A stretch of 64,000 nt of DNA from Cycas panzhihuaensis (taxonomy: Eukaryota > Cycadophyta): the NCBI GenBank assembly GCA_023213395.1, contig CM041465.1, positions 51,777,741 through 51,841,740 on the forward strand, written 5' to 3'. Of this stretch, positions 45,740 to 57,627 are shown piece by piece. Below the pieces are notes generated by a model that was not told the origin of the DNA, ran no database searches, and was given only the letters and a program-made list of their open reading frames with translations. The position numbers were made by a program, and so were the translations under genes. The number at the start of each line of letters is the position of its first letter. The stretch's first letter is position 1.

Positions 45740-47496
45740 CAGAGTATCCTCTCCTGAAACACCTACTCCCTCGCCTAGAGACCACATACCTCCCAGGTTC
45801 CTCCTCCTCCTTTGTTGTGAGGTCCTGTCCTCCCTCCCGTCATCTCTAGGCCTCCTCTATGACAATGTCACCATATGGGTTTTGCTATGTGAGGATCAAG
45901 TAGATATCTACTTGACTAGGTGATTAAACCTCTACTGTAGTCTGTCCCTCTTGCCCTCTAGTAGGTGCCTCTCCTTCTCCACTCCATGGAGCCTCTCCTC
46001 AAGTACTATGACCCTCATATTGCCTCCTACATCTCTAGCTACTCCTCCCAGAGCCTCTAGGTGCTTACACCCATGCTTGCAACTAGTCTCTCTTAGTATG
46101 TAGCTGACAACCCTCGCCTTGCAGCTCCTGGGATTATGCAACCCATGTATATTGTACCCTCACGAGTGGAGCAAAAGATACCATGTGTCACCATGTACCT
46201 CCATGTTGCACTAGGCTCATCCCTTGCTATGATAGGAAGCTGCCCCTGCTCATATATTTGTGGGAAGAGCTCAACTACCACCTACTTGACTAGCTCTCCT
46301 ATGTCATCTCCACCTACCATCCATATATAACTGGATGTCAATAAGAGTATATCTAGCTATTAATTAAAGCTAAAAGCATGTCAAATTAATCAAATGATTA
46401 AAACCAAGAGCTAAAACTAGAGTAAGAGAGGATATATCACCTCTTGGGATGCCTAGTACATCCTCTACCATACCTGCTACTATAACTATGATCTCATCCT
46501 CTCCTACCTCCTGATCTCTTCCTTGAGCATCTGGAGTGTCACCTCCTTCTACCTCCTCTGCTTTGAGGATTTCTTCTTTGCCTACAACTATCGTTGCCTC
46601 TGTTGCTACCGCGATCATTACCACTACCCCTAGGTCTCTGTCAATAGCTCTCTCACTTGCCTCCTCGCATCTCAAATCCTCCTCAAGAGCATCAACTGCC
46701 TTGCCTCCCTCCTCATCACTCTCCCAATGGATGGCATGATATGGATCACTGATGTAGTTTCCCATTATGAGGAGGTCCATGGATGTAGTTACTACTAATT
46801 GCCTAACATGTGCTTGCTCTCTCACATTCCTAAATCTGGTCTACCATCTGTGCATCATCGGTACATGAGCTGATATAGGCTGGGGACCTATCGCTGGAGC
46901 CACTCCAAAGAAATGGTTGAAGAACTAGCACTAAAGGAGAGTGTAGAATGAAAATTCTCCTCATCCAACTCGCTAGATCTAATCTAGAGAGGATGTAAGA
47001 TTGGCCACTATCAAAGTGACCCATTCTAAGTGCTCCTCCTACTCACACCTCCCATCCAACCCCTTAGAATGTCTCAGTAGTTCTATTTATAGGAGATCCA
47101 TAATAGAATGGAAAAAATGATCATCTTCCTCATGTGAGGAATCCTAGCCATGGAGATTGTCCTCAGGGGTATCCTCCTCTAATTGTAACAACTTTGACCT
47201 ATGAAAAACCTAACTACCTCGTGATGGGCAGTGTCTATGCTAGGGAGGGTCCCCATTACTGTTAGTAAGTCCATATCTGGCACTTCTAAAATTCTATTAA
47301 TATCTATAAGAGTCATTGTAGCATCCCTTACCCGACAGAGATGGAATATGTGGTGTCTACTATCCTAGTGGGAAATGATATCCACTAGGAGGGCCTGATC
47401 TAATACATACTGGAGCATCTTGATGATCCTCATGAGCCCGTAGTATCGTAGTATGGCCCTCTCCTACCTCTCTAACAAATCTATGAACTTGACCAT
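45740..47496 (-). pseudogene. Antisense PMD gene of G1, two exons, decayed
   Basis: On the minus strand the ATG at 47496 (MVKFIDLLER), then LLVDIISH and RHHIFHLCRVRDATMTLIDI (near 47350), correspond to HVFHLPQIGDVTITPEDV in G3. YISDPYHAIHWESDEEGG (near 46750-46700) matches the exon 1 linker start. Exon 1 ends at 46441 (AGAG|GTGAT); an acceptor at 46314 (GGTAG|GT) keeps phase 1. Exon 2 has VVVELFPQIYEQGQLPI (46284-46234), like the MFPQVYVEGQLPI of G2. Stops at expected Trp, Gln and Arg codons are numerous. That exon 2 is still recognisable in so old a copy supports past coding function. The 3' end near 45740 is approximate. Confidence 0.65.
46314..46440 (-). other. Predicted phase-1 intron of the G1 PMD gene
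   Basis: GT at 46440/46439 and AG at 46315/46314, 127 nt. The position between linker and FPQ block, and the phase, equal those of G2 and G3. An upstream AG at 46331 would lead to a stop and is less likely. Confidence 0.5.
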
Positions 47497-48770
47497 GACT
47501 CTCCTTATGTTCTCAAAGTTGTCAATTGTGATAATAGGATAAAAAAATTAATAAAAACTCAACATCGTCAGCAAGATTCTACTATGCTAACTAAGAGCTC
47601 TCTCAGACCATCAGAAACAAAATAAAACTACTTAGAAATTGGCAAAAAATCTAATTTTTTTTCTTTTTTCTAATTATTACCCTAGCACCACTAATATATT
47701 TACAATACCACAAATATATTAGCGAGCCTCATGATTAGGCCTCCACCCTGTAACGAAGTTCACAACACCACGAAAAAATTTACAGTCCTACGACCTTTCC
47801 CACTAAAAATTCAAAAAATAAAAAATAAAAATAAAAATTTAATTTTTTGTGGACTTTGATTAGTCCACTAGGACCAGGGCTCCATAATGATTTGGTCTAG
47901 CCCCTTCTGGATCCTTAAATAGGTCTTAAAAGGTCTAATTTTCTTATGAAAAGCCTAAAAAAGTAACAAAAAGTATTAATGACAAAAGTTACATTTGAAA
48001 GGCTTAGATCTAGGTCGACATACTGGATCTAGCCTGGCTACCACCATCTCTAGCTCCTAGGCTCAACGCCTCTCTCTGTGTAATAATCTGATGGATAGAT
48101 CTCCTCTGCAAAGCTCATGATGGGGTGGTATTGTTTAGTGCTAGAGGTGCATAGCTCTAAGATCACACGAGATTGCATGAAAATGAATCCATTTTTTCCC
48201 CTTGCTTTCCTTTTATTATGTAGCACCCCTTGGGGCACCGTGCTCTTTTTCCACCTTCGAAAAGCTACTAGGGTCATCTTCCCCAACTGATCTTGGTTCC
48301 CTTCAGGGCCTAGGCCTAGTTCCACTCCTAAATGTGCCTTTTCTCTGTTATTTCACATATTTATGGTGCCCTTTTTGGCTCTTATGTGAGCCATTGTTTC
48401 CCTCTTTCTTGGTTGCCCAAAATGATACTAGTGTCTATACTCCACAAGCCTATTTTGACATGCCAGATCTATTTTTGCTATTAGTTTACCTCGTTGGGGC
48501 TCCCATTAAGAGTTCCCCCTTTGCATGATCCTCCTCATTAGCCCCATACTAACATTATAATCTTGTAGTTGGCTTAGTCACCTTATGACTCCCCTTCTTC
48601 TATGAGGCAAGCCCTCTACTAGCCTAGTAGCCTGCTAGTAAGGCTCTTCTATCTTCTTATGGTCATCCTTTTGAGTTATCATAGGTAGTTAAGCCTCACC
48701 TCTTCATATTTCTTTTACTCTACACACTCCTCTTTCAATCTTCTATGAGTTTTATCTCTTTTCCTATGCC
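47497..48770. promoter_or_regulatory. G1 spacer between PMD and aRNH
   Basis: The decayed version of the G2/G3 spacer. An imperfect palindrome CTAATATATT...AATATATTAG lies at 47691-47722, about 195 bp from the PMD ATG. A degraded TATA-like TTTTATTATGTAG (48211-48223) lies about 555 bp before aRNH. No supported ORF. Confidence 0.45.
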
Positions 48771-49200
48771 ATGGCTCTCCTCATTTACACCGATGATGGC
48801 AATCATGGTAACCCAGGACCTTCCACAACCACTTGGATCATCTGTGATCCTTGTGGGCATGATCTCATGTGTTCCATGATATACTTACCTAAGGCTATGA
48901 ATAATGAAGCAAAGTACACCATTGTTATAGAGGCTCTCACAAACATGCTTTGCTTCCAACATGGCCCCATTATTTTATTTTGCAACTCTCAAATTGTGGT
49001 GTCATAGTTGACTTTGGTCTATTGAGTCCTTTGTCCTTCATTGAGGTCTCTCGCTTTAAATGTTAGGTCACTTCTATCTTCCTTCTCTACAATGGATGTT
49101 CAGCATATTCCTTGAAATTAAAATGTTGAAGTAGATAGCCTAGTTCATCTCATCCTTGAGCACCGTCTCCCTCTTCTAGATAATCCTTCCTAGGTAGCCT
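48771..49200 (+). pseudogene. G1 archaeal-type RNase H ORF (aRNH)
   Basis: ATG at 48771: LLIYTDDGNHGNPGPSTTTW keeps the first Asp, and MNNEAKYTIVIEAL keeps the Glu-bearing block, although EAEY has become EAKY, which changes the catalytic Glu to Lys. The third catalytic residue is also lost: CNSQIVVS has Asn (48984-48986) where G3 has Asp. A TAG follows at 49005. The C-terminal VEVDSLVHLILE (49125-49160) with the last Asp is in frame after further stops. This copy is inactive. Confidence 0.85.
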
Positions 49201-49317
49201 AATAGGTTGGCTCCTTATATAGACTTTTGGATTATCATCTATTCTTTATTGTAACTACTCTCACACCTCTGAAAATAGGCCTCTAACAAGGTTAAACTAT
49301 GATGACTATATGTTTGT

Positions 49318-49534
49318 TGTTATAAACCTCTTGTTATTAATCATATTAGTTGAAAAGATACATTAGAAGGGTTATGTCCCTTGATAAATAACTGATCCAA
49401 TATACCTATATATATGGCCATTGTCATGTTGTAAGAACCATCTTTCAAATTGGTATCAATAATATTTGTTTTCTCAAAGCTCTCTACATCTTATTTATTC
49501 AACTTTCTCCTAGTTTTAGATTGGGTTTGATACA
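49318..49534 (+). repeat. Chromovirus 5' LTR
   Basis: TGTTATAAACC...GGGTTTGATACA. A TATA-like CCTATATATATGG lies at 49409-49421. Confidence 0.95.
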
Positions 49535-49536
49535 AG

Positions 49537-49548
49537 TGGTATCAGAGC
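49537..49548 (+). other. Chromovirus primer-binding site, tRNA-iMet
   Basis: TGGTATCAGAGC, two bases after the LTR, is the standard complement of plant initiator tRNA-Met. Confidence 0.93.
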
Positions 49549-51228
49549 AACCTTTCTGGCCAGTGAAAAATTACTCAGGATTCTAGTGCCATCGTGTAAC
49601 AATAATAGCTGCCATCAAACAAGAATTGCTTGGAGACCTGGAGGAATTGAATTAATCATACTAGGAAGGCATGACCATATCATGTTCTCTATCTATGGAA
49701 ATCACGTCATAAACTGTAAGGGCCTCTCACCAAAACCCTATTGAGTAATTTATATGAAATTCAAGAAAAATAGTCAAGCAATCATTGACTGTTACCCTTC
49801 ATCGTATGGATGGTTATTCATCTTTAATGGTCTGCATCTTGTCATCGTGCCTTAATAGCATCTTTGCGTCTATCTATTCAATGCCTTAACTGTTCAACTA
49901 TTCATTTTAATCCATCTATCTGTTCATCATTGATTGATCTGGCATGATTGGTCTGAACAACTTCCATCTATATATCCACCCTGCTCTACTCATTACGCCA
50001 TATTAAATTTATTGAAAAGATATATACATTTACCAAAAGTTTGATTTCTATAACTCACGCTACCAATACAGTACATTAGTTATAATTTATATATACCAAT
50101 TGATTTATATATTTTTTACGCTACCATTTTTTCTCAATATATTATACAGCTGTTTAGAGTGTCATCCATTAATTTATGCTCCATCTGTCCATTGATTTTA
50201 CTACATTCCATCTGTTTGAGTTGCCCTCTGTCCATTGTCTGTGGTCTTCGGATCTGGTTCTATGCCTTCCTTGTGTTTGGCCTCACTCTCTTACATTTGT
50301 TTGCCGCTGTTAGTTACTATTCCATGCTGCCATTTCGCCATAGTCACCGTTCTGCATATTATCTTTTTCGTTTGATTAATAATACATTGTATCTTCTATA
50401 ATTTGTATAGTCTATCCATCAATAAAAGATATACATAGAGTGTCAGATCTCTCAATTATAATCTTTGGTAGAAAATCTGTTAACTTATACATAAGTCATA
50501 TACGCAGCTGCCAAGCTACTTAATATTATATATATTTATTGCATTCATCTAATATATATATTTTATAAAAGAAATTGATTTATAATGTTAACTTCAATAT
50601 ATTATTAGTGGATAGTATATCTTGATCTATAATTATATTATTGGAAGATATATATATATATATATCTAAATTTTTTATGAACATTACACCTTATTAAACT
50701 GTATATTATTTTATATTTCATTATTTATTCAAGCTATAATCTCTACTAACCCTTATTTGTAATAACATTTTATTACACTCTATTAACTAGATATAACCTT
50801 TATATTCACTTTATTAATCACATATAATAAGCACTTATTTATATGTGCCATATCAATAGTCTTAAAGATCCTCAGTTATACCTATAATCTTTGATTGTCA
50901 CAATATTGCTTGACCTCTTCTAAGTCACCTACCCATTCAATCCATTAACATTTGTGGAATAGTGGATAATTGACCAAATTCTCGGATATCCTCAATAATC
51001 TGTTAACTTATTTGATTAATTATTTATTTCTAGCTAAAGTTCTCTTAAAATTTGATATTAATTATTGGAGGAGTGTGACGGTCTATTTTATGAAGCTTCA
51101 TTCAGCTTATGAAATTTATACATCAATAAAAAGAGTAAAAGAGATTAACATGAGGAGCATAAACTTGCATTGGCACTCTAAACATGACTGCTAAATAGTG
51201 GAATTGTATTTATACAATTATTAAAATA
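49549..51228 (+). other. Long AT-rich chromovirus leader
   Basis: About 1.7 kb between PBS and the first gag-frame Met, strongly AT-rich, with no ORF I can support. It is long for such a compact element. It may hold a decayed N-terminal gag part or sequence inserted later, but I see no insertion boundary. Confidence 0.5.
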
Positions 51229-54200
51229 ATGAATACTGAAGACATGGCACACAACACCGTTAAAAAAGAGATAGTCGAACCAATCACTCAGGTAGTCCAT
51301 AACGCGGTTCAAACATCAAGCGCTCTCTTAAACCATACCTTACACCAAATTTTGGATAAACTAACAATCATAGCGACAAGTATAAAAGAAGATATGATTG
51401 TGCCAGGTTTAGAAGATGAAGCAAATAGCTGTCAATCACATTTCAGACATCAAACTATAAGAAATCAGTTGGGTCCTCAAATATCTCTGATTAATTTTAA
51501 AAATGAGGCTATAAGGAAGTATCTTAATGAATACTAGAATTTAATGCCTAAAGAACAAAAGATAATGGGTTTTTAGGCATACTTTAATTGCTTACAAAGT
51601 ATTCAAACACAGAAAAAGAAAAAGTTAGAAAAAATTACGATGCAATGTTTTAGTATAGAACAAAAATCGCATGAGCCAAGAGTATGGATTCAGCAGATGG
51701 AAAACTACTTTCACTTAATGGAGATTGAGCAAGTAGAGCAAGTCCTATTAGCCACCCTGCACATGGATGGGATAGCATATGAGTGGTGGAAGTGTCTAGA
51801 ACAAACCTCTTTTTAGACTCAACTTCCAACCTGGAAAGAATTTATACGCTTATTCATCAAATAGTTTGAGACTGTATCTAATCGTGATTATTATTGTGAG
51901 TTATAAAGATTAAAGCAAACTAGTTATGTGGAAGAATACGGTGCAGCATTCACGAGGCTAAGCTATGTGTTAGAAGATATTCTAACTAATCGACTTATCC
52001 AGCTATATATAGATGGCCTGATAACAGAGATCCAAGCTGATGTTAAAATTGAAGAACCTCAGGATCTGAATAAGGTAATACAACTAGCCAAAATACAAGA
52101 AGGAAAGATCAATGAATTAAGGAAGGCAAGAACAAGACCTTATATTCCTCCATATGCTTGTTCTAATCCTCCTTCAACTATATGACCTGGTTTTGTACCT
52201 AACAGAGTTACTCATCCAGTTAGACCATTATTTCAAAGAATAAGAGATGAGCAAGAAGAACTATGAAAAAAGAATCTTTATTTCAGGTGTGCTGAAAAAT
52301 GGACACCTAATCATAAATGTCAGAAAAATCAATTATACACATTCGAATTATCTTCAGTAGTAGAGGATGAGGAAATTGAAGAAGAGGATGGTACTAAATG
52401 TGGCGAAGAAAATATTGAAAATTAGGAGTATCAATATAACTAAGAGGAGGATATCTTAAAAATGTCATTCTCAACTATGAGTGGTTTAACAAGATCTGAC
52501 ATGCTTAAACTACGAGGATTTATTAAAAATCAAGCTATTACAATTTTGATCGATCCAGGAAGTACTCATAATTTTATTGATAGAATATTAACTCAACATT
52601 TAAAATTATTTCCATCTAGAACAACACCTTTTTAAGTAAGTGTTGGAGGGCGACAAGTTATATCTGGACAAGGAATGATGGAAAACCTTAAAATCTCAAT
52701 TAGTGATGTTACTGTTAAAGAAAATTTTTATGTATTAGATGTTGGTGGAGTAGATATTATTTTGGGAAGTCAATGGTTACGAACCTTGGGAACTTTTGAG
52801 ATGAATCTTGAAGAATTATTTATGAGATATAAGAAAGATGGAAGAATTATCATCCTTCAAGGAGAAAAACTTGGAAATAGCTAATTGATATCCTGTAAAA
52901 AAATGGAAAAATTAATTAAGAAGGGCCATCGTGGTATGATGGCTCAACTTTTTTTGATTCAGGAAGAAATTAAACCAACTACACAAGAAAATGAACTACA
53001 AAAGGTCATCCAAAAGCATAAAGAAGTTTTTCAAAATATTCCAGCAGAATTATCACCGAACAGGGGATTTGAACATCAAATCGAATTGGAAGCAGGTATT
53101 AATCTGATTGTTATCTGGCCTTATAAACAACCACATCATTATCAGAATGAGATTGAAAAGATCATACAAGAATTATTAGATATAGGAGAAATAACTCCTA
53201 GTAAAAGCCCTTTTGTAGCACCAATAATCTTAGTAAGGAAAAAAGATGGATCTTACCGTATGTGCATAGATTATCGAGCACTAAATAAAGTTACAATAAA
53301 AAATAATTTTCCTATACCAAGAATTGATGAATTACTAGACAAATTACATAGAGTAGAATATTTTTCTAAAATTGATTTAAAATTAGGCTATCATTAAATT
53401 CACATTAAACTGGAAGATACATACAAAACAACCTTCAGTACATACCATGGTCATTATGAGTTCAAGGTAATGCCCTTTGCCCTAACCAATGCACCAGCCA
53501 CATTCCGAGCTATAATGAATCAAGTTCTGAAACCTTTCTTGTAGAAGTTTGTCTTAGTCTTCTTTGACGACATTAATATTCAGTAAACAATGGGGAGAAC
53601 ATATGAATCATCTTGACCAAGTACTGAACACCTTAAAGAAACAAAAATTCTATGCTAACAAATCAAAATGTTAGTTTGGAATGAAAGAAATAGAATATTT
53701 GGGTCATCTTATATCAAAAGAAGGAATTAAAGCTGACCCAAGAAAAGTTAAGGCAATTCAAGAATGGCCGATACCTAAAAATATTACGAAACTCTGAGGA
53801 TTTCTGGGTTTAATAGGATATTATCGATGTTTTGTGAAAAATTATGCATAGAGAACCACTATCTTAACTTGTTTATTAAAAAAGGATTCTTTTCAATGGA
53901 ATGAAGAAGCAACAAAATGTTTCAAACAAGTCAAACAAATAATGATCCAATTACTGATGCTTATGTCACCTAATTTTTCTAAATTTTTTATAATAGAATG
54001 TGATGCATCAGGAACAAGAATCAGTGCAGTACTGATGCAAGAAGGTAAACCCATTGCATTTGAAAGTAGGAAGCTAAACAACTAAGAAATTCTTAAGTCA
54101 ACTTATGATAAAGAAATGTTGGCCATTATACATGCTTTAGTTAAATGGCATCAGTATCTATTAGGTAGCAAATTTATAGTTAAGACAGATCATAACAGTT

Positions 54201-55825
54201 TATAATATTTACTAAAACAAAATGAATTATCCCCTGAACAACAAAAATGGATAAGTAGAATTCAGGTATTTAATTTCGACATAATATATAATAGGGGAAA
54301 AAATAATGTGGTAGCTGATGCCTTGTCACAGAAAGATGAAGAGAATACAGAATCTCAATTAAAGGCTATCTCAATGATAGAACCAATATGGATCATGGAT
54401 TTACAATCAAAGTATATGAAAGATCCTGACATTCAACAACTCATTCAAAGAAGTCAACAAGGAAAAGAAGACAAATTCAAATGGAGAAATGATATTTTAT
54501 GGTATAAAGGATGAATATTCTTAGGTACAAACTTAGCTTTCTGTAATAAGATATTAAATGAGGCACATGTAGTACCTGCCGCAGGACATGAAGGATTTTA
54601 TAAAACATATCTGCGAGTCAATCAATCATTTTTCTGGAAAGGAATGAGAAAGGACATGATGAAATTTGTAGCTGAATGCACATCATGCCAAGTCAATAAA
54701 TATGAACGTATTGCTACTCCTGGTCTACCCCAACCTCTTCCTATTCTGTAACAAAAATGGGAAAGTATTAGTATAGATTTTATCATAGGTTTGCCAAAAT
54801 CAGAAGGGAAAGATGCTATCTATGTGGTTATCGATCGTTTAACAAAGTTTGCTCATTTTATACCTATTCAATCTAACTACAAAGCTCAGCAGTTAGCTGA
54901 AGTATTTATCAAAGAAATTCACAAGTTACGTGGCTTTCTGCAGAACATTATTAGCGACAGAGACCCTAAATTCTTAAGCTATTTCTGGCAAGAAATGTTT
55001 CAGCAAGTAGGTATAAAATTATATATGAGTACCAGTTATCATCTACAAATAGATGGAGAAACTGAAGCAGTTAACAAATATTTAGAGAATTATTTACAAA
55101 ATTATGTAACAGATAAACAACATTTGTGGGTCAAATGGTTACATTTAGCTGAAGCATGGCATAATTCTTCTTACCATTTGTCCATTAAAATGACCCCTTA
55201 TCAAGCATTATATGGCTACCAACCAACTCAATTAAAAGATTAGATAAAATGGATAATAAGGTTCTATAAGTTAATGACTATCTCCAAGAATCACAGAATA
55301 TAATTCAAATATTAAAGCGACATTTAGAAGAAGCAAGGAATCATATGAAACAACAAGCTGATAAAAATCAAACAGAAAGAATATTTGAAGTCAGAGATTG
55401 GGTCTATGTGAGGCTACAACCATATAAGAAAGCATCATTAAAAAATTCTCAAAAAAAAAAAACGAGTCCTCAATTTTATGGTCCTTTTCAGGTTCAACAA
55501 AAAATCGGAGTAGTGGCTTATGCCTTAGAACTTCCAACCTCAAAATTACATAATGTATTTCATGTGTCATGTCTTAAAAAGAAAATTGGAGATCATGTGC
55601 AGGTACAAATAGACTTGCCTCTCCTAGATGAAGAAGGCAAATTAATCTTATTACTAGAAGCTATCCTTAAAGTTTGAGAATGCCGACTATGGTAATAAAC
55701 TATTCGAGAATATTTGATCAAATGGAAACAATTGCCTATAGAAGATGCTTCCTGGGAATCCTCTGGTTTTATCAAGCTTCACCTTGAATTGAGACATAAG
55801 AGTTTCATGAACGAAACATATTGAG
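51229..55825 (+). pseudogene. Chromovirus gag-pol polyprotein
   Basis: From 51229 to about 53575 one frame continues, broken only by stops. Gag: WIQQMENYFHLMEIE (51685), the capsid-like WWKCLEQTSF block and VEEYGAAFTRLSYVLE; the zinc knuckle YFRCAEKWTPNHKC (52278-52319) has lost its first Cys. PR: ILIDPGSTHNFID (52546) with Pro in the D-S-G position. [21 protein letters not shown], then LVFFDDI (53552-53572). Frameshifts occur near 53580 and 55255. RNase H: ECDASGTRISAVLMQEGK (54000) and KTDHNSL. Integrase: HEGF, CTSC (54684), SIDFIIGLP (54769), SDRDPKF (54952), DGETEAVN (55050). Chromodomain: REYLIKWKQLPIEDASWES (55704-55760). About 20 stops, mostly TAG and TAA of C-to-T type. Chromodomain integrases steer insertion to heterochromatin marks. 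Confidence 0.93.
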
Positions 55826-55835
55826 AGGGAGGAAT

Positions 55836-56052
55836 TATTATAAACCTCTTGTTATTAATCGTATTGGTTGAAAATATACATTAAAAGGGTTATGTCCCTT
55901 GATAAATAATAGATCCAATATACCTATATATATGGTCGTTGTCATATTGTAAGAACCATCTTTCAAATTGGTATCAATAATATTTGTTTTCTCAAAGCTC
56001 TTTGCATCTTATTTATTAAGCTTTCTCCTAGTTTTGGATTGGGTTTGATACA
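55836..56052 (+). repeat. Chromovirus 3' LTR
   Basis: Its start has mutated from TG to TA (TATTATAAACC). It ends GATACA before TTTGT. Confidence 0.95.
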
Positions 56053-56057
56053 TTTGT

Positions 56058-56539
56058 TACTCTACTTGGCACTCATACCATATGTGGTATGACTTTTACA
56101 TGCTTATGACTACATTTATAACTTTTTGGATTGTATTCATATGGTTTCTAGATTAAATTGATACTACATCTATCTTGTATGTGAAGGCAATGGGGTATCC
56201 CCCATCCCCTCCTATTTTTGTAGGGATTTTAATCCCATGTTATTCTTTAGGGTCATGCAACCCACCTAGGCATCAACATGGGCAACCCCTAGGTCATCCT
56301 TCTCTCATTCCCCATATGTCTTAGGTTTAGGGCTCTATACCCCGAGGATTAACCAAGCTATACCTCCTCTTCCTTACATAAGCATATGTCTCCAAACCAT
56401 ACAATCTATCATGGAATATACCACCTACCTTAATTACCAACATATGAGTTTTATACACTATTATTGATGAGGTTGTATTGACAACATTCACCATCATCTG
56501 ACGCCCTTGAGTGATGAGGTTCTACTACTAAGGGGCTAA
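56058..56539 (+). other. G1 segment between chromovirus and G1 3' LTR
   Basis: Non-coding. Its last 60 bp (CACCATCATCTGACGCCCTTG and following) align with the end of the G3 segment before its 3' LTR, confirming that this is G1. No ORF seen. Confidence 0.6.
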
Positions 56540-57627
56540 TGTTTCTTGACTACTAGGAGTAGATTAGGATACCATCACATAGGTATGGCTAAGTATATAT
56601 TCTTTCCCTTGCACTCTATCATATTCTTATAGTTATTTTGATATATGATGTTTGTATGATTGCTTCAGTGTTTGATTGATTTGCTTGATCACCTTGCCTA
56701 TGCTTGATATATGCTTATGATGACTCAGACTCTAGTCTAATGGCATAGTAGCTCCCAGGTGATCTTCCTCCTTGCTATACATACTCATGGGCCTCTGTAG
56801 CCTAACTTATACACACCTTGATCTATTTCATTACACCTGCCTCTTTTCCTCTCTACCTCACCTATCTCTCAATCCGTCCTGGGTGGTTTATGGAGAGTTT
56901 TAGTGTGTAGGTGTCCCCTCATTACTTACTCTTCACTTAGCTTCTCCTTGTGTCTCATCAAGATCTACTACATAGAACCCTTTTACATCCTAGCACCTTA
57001 ATTGTCACCTTTTCCTTGAGGTCCTAACCTTGTTAAGTGACTTCGTTATATGTTTTCACATGTTACCAGTTTATAGAATGGCCCTAGGTTAGTATCTAGA
57101 TCTCTAGGAAGGAGTTCCAAATCACTGTTAAGGTTGGATCTCCTCTTTTTACTTTGTTTTATTATTTGTATTTATTATTTTATATTTCTACTACTATCCC
57201 ACTTCCATTTCTATCTTCCCTACACTAATTGTTGTGCACCATTAATCTATTAGAGGTGCCACTAATATATTAGTGGTGCTATAAATAAGTTCGTGGTGCA
57301 ATTGTTATGTGGTTTGTTGCAGCCAGAAATGACTAATTTTGGTCTCTGTGCCTGGATGATGTACTCCCCTACTTCGAGACTCATCTAGGCCAAACCCTAA
57401 TGGTCCCAAGGACTCCTCAAAGGAACAAAACCCCCAAAATTCAAAATTATTCTCATTAGTCTTCCATTCAACCTAAAGGAAAAACTCTCTTTTACAAGAA
57501 AATGACTCTTCTTCCTTCTCCAACTTTCTCCTACTCTTCCTATATTAAAAAATTGTAGTTTTCTATTCCACAAGTAAGGAAAGGATAGCTAAGAGTAGCC
57601 CAAGCCAAATAAGGAGGGCCTTCCCAC
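56540..57627 (+). repeat. G1 3' LTR, 5' part, cut by G4
   Basis: TGTTTCTTGACTACTAGGAG aligns base for base with the start of the G4 LTR (TGTTTCCCAGCTACTGGGAA), with transitions. GCCACTAATATATTAGTGG (57258-57276) is a palindrome at the place of the TAAACTTAGCG motif of the other LTRs. G4 is inserted at 57628; the rest lies beyond G4, outside the window. Confidence 0.8.

Larger units (their letters stand above)
49318..56052 (+). mobile_element. Chromovirus-type Ty3/gypsy element, 6.7 kb
   Basis: Short LTRs of 217 bp (49318-49534 and 55836-56052), an initiator-Met PBS, a polypurine tract GAGAGGGAGGAAT before the 3' LTR and a TTTGT target duplicate (49313-49317 and 56053-56057) give a complete structure. 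The LTRs differ at about 15 of 217 positions by eye. Gag-Pol runs from 51229 to about 55825 with a C-terminal chromodomain. It is inserted in G1 between aRNH and the 3' LTR. The short LTRs suggest the Reina branch, which is only a guess. Confidence 0.94.

Noticed and set aside
48050-48528. Host gene fragments between the G1 PMD and aRNH genes
   Set aside because: The region aligns in position with the G2 and G3 spacers and shows no domain.
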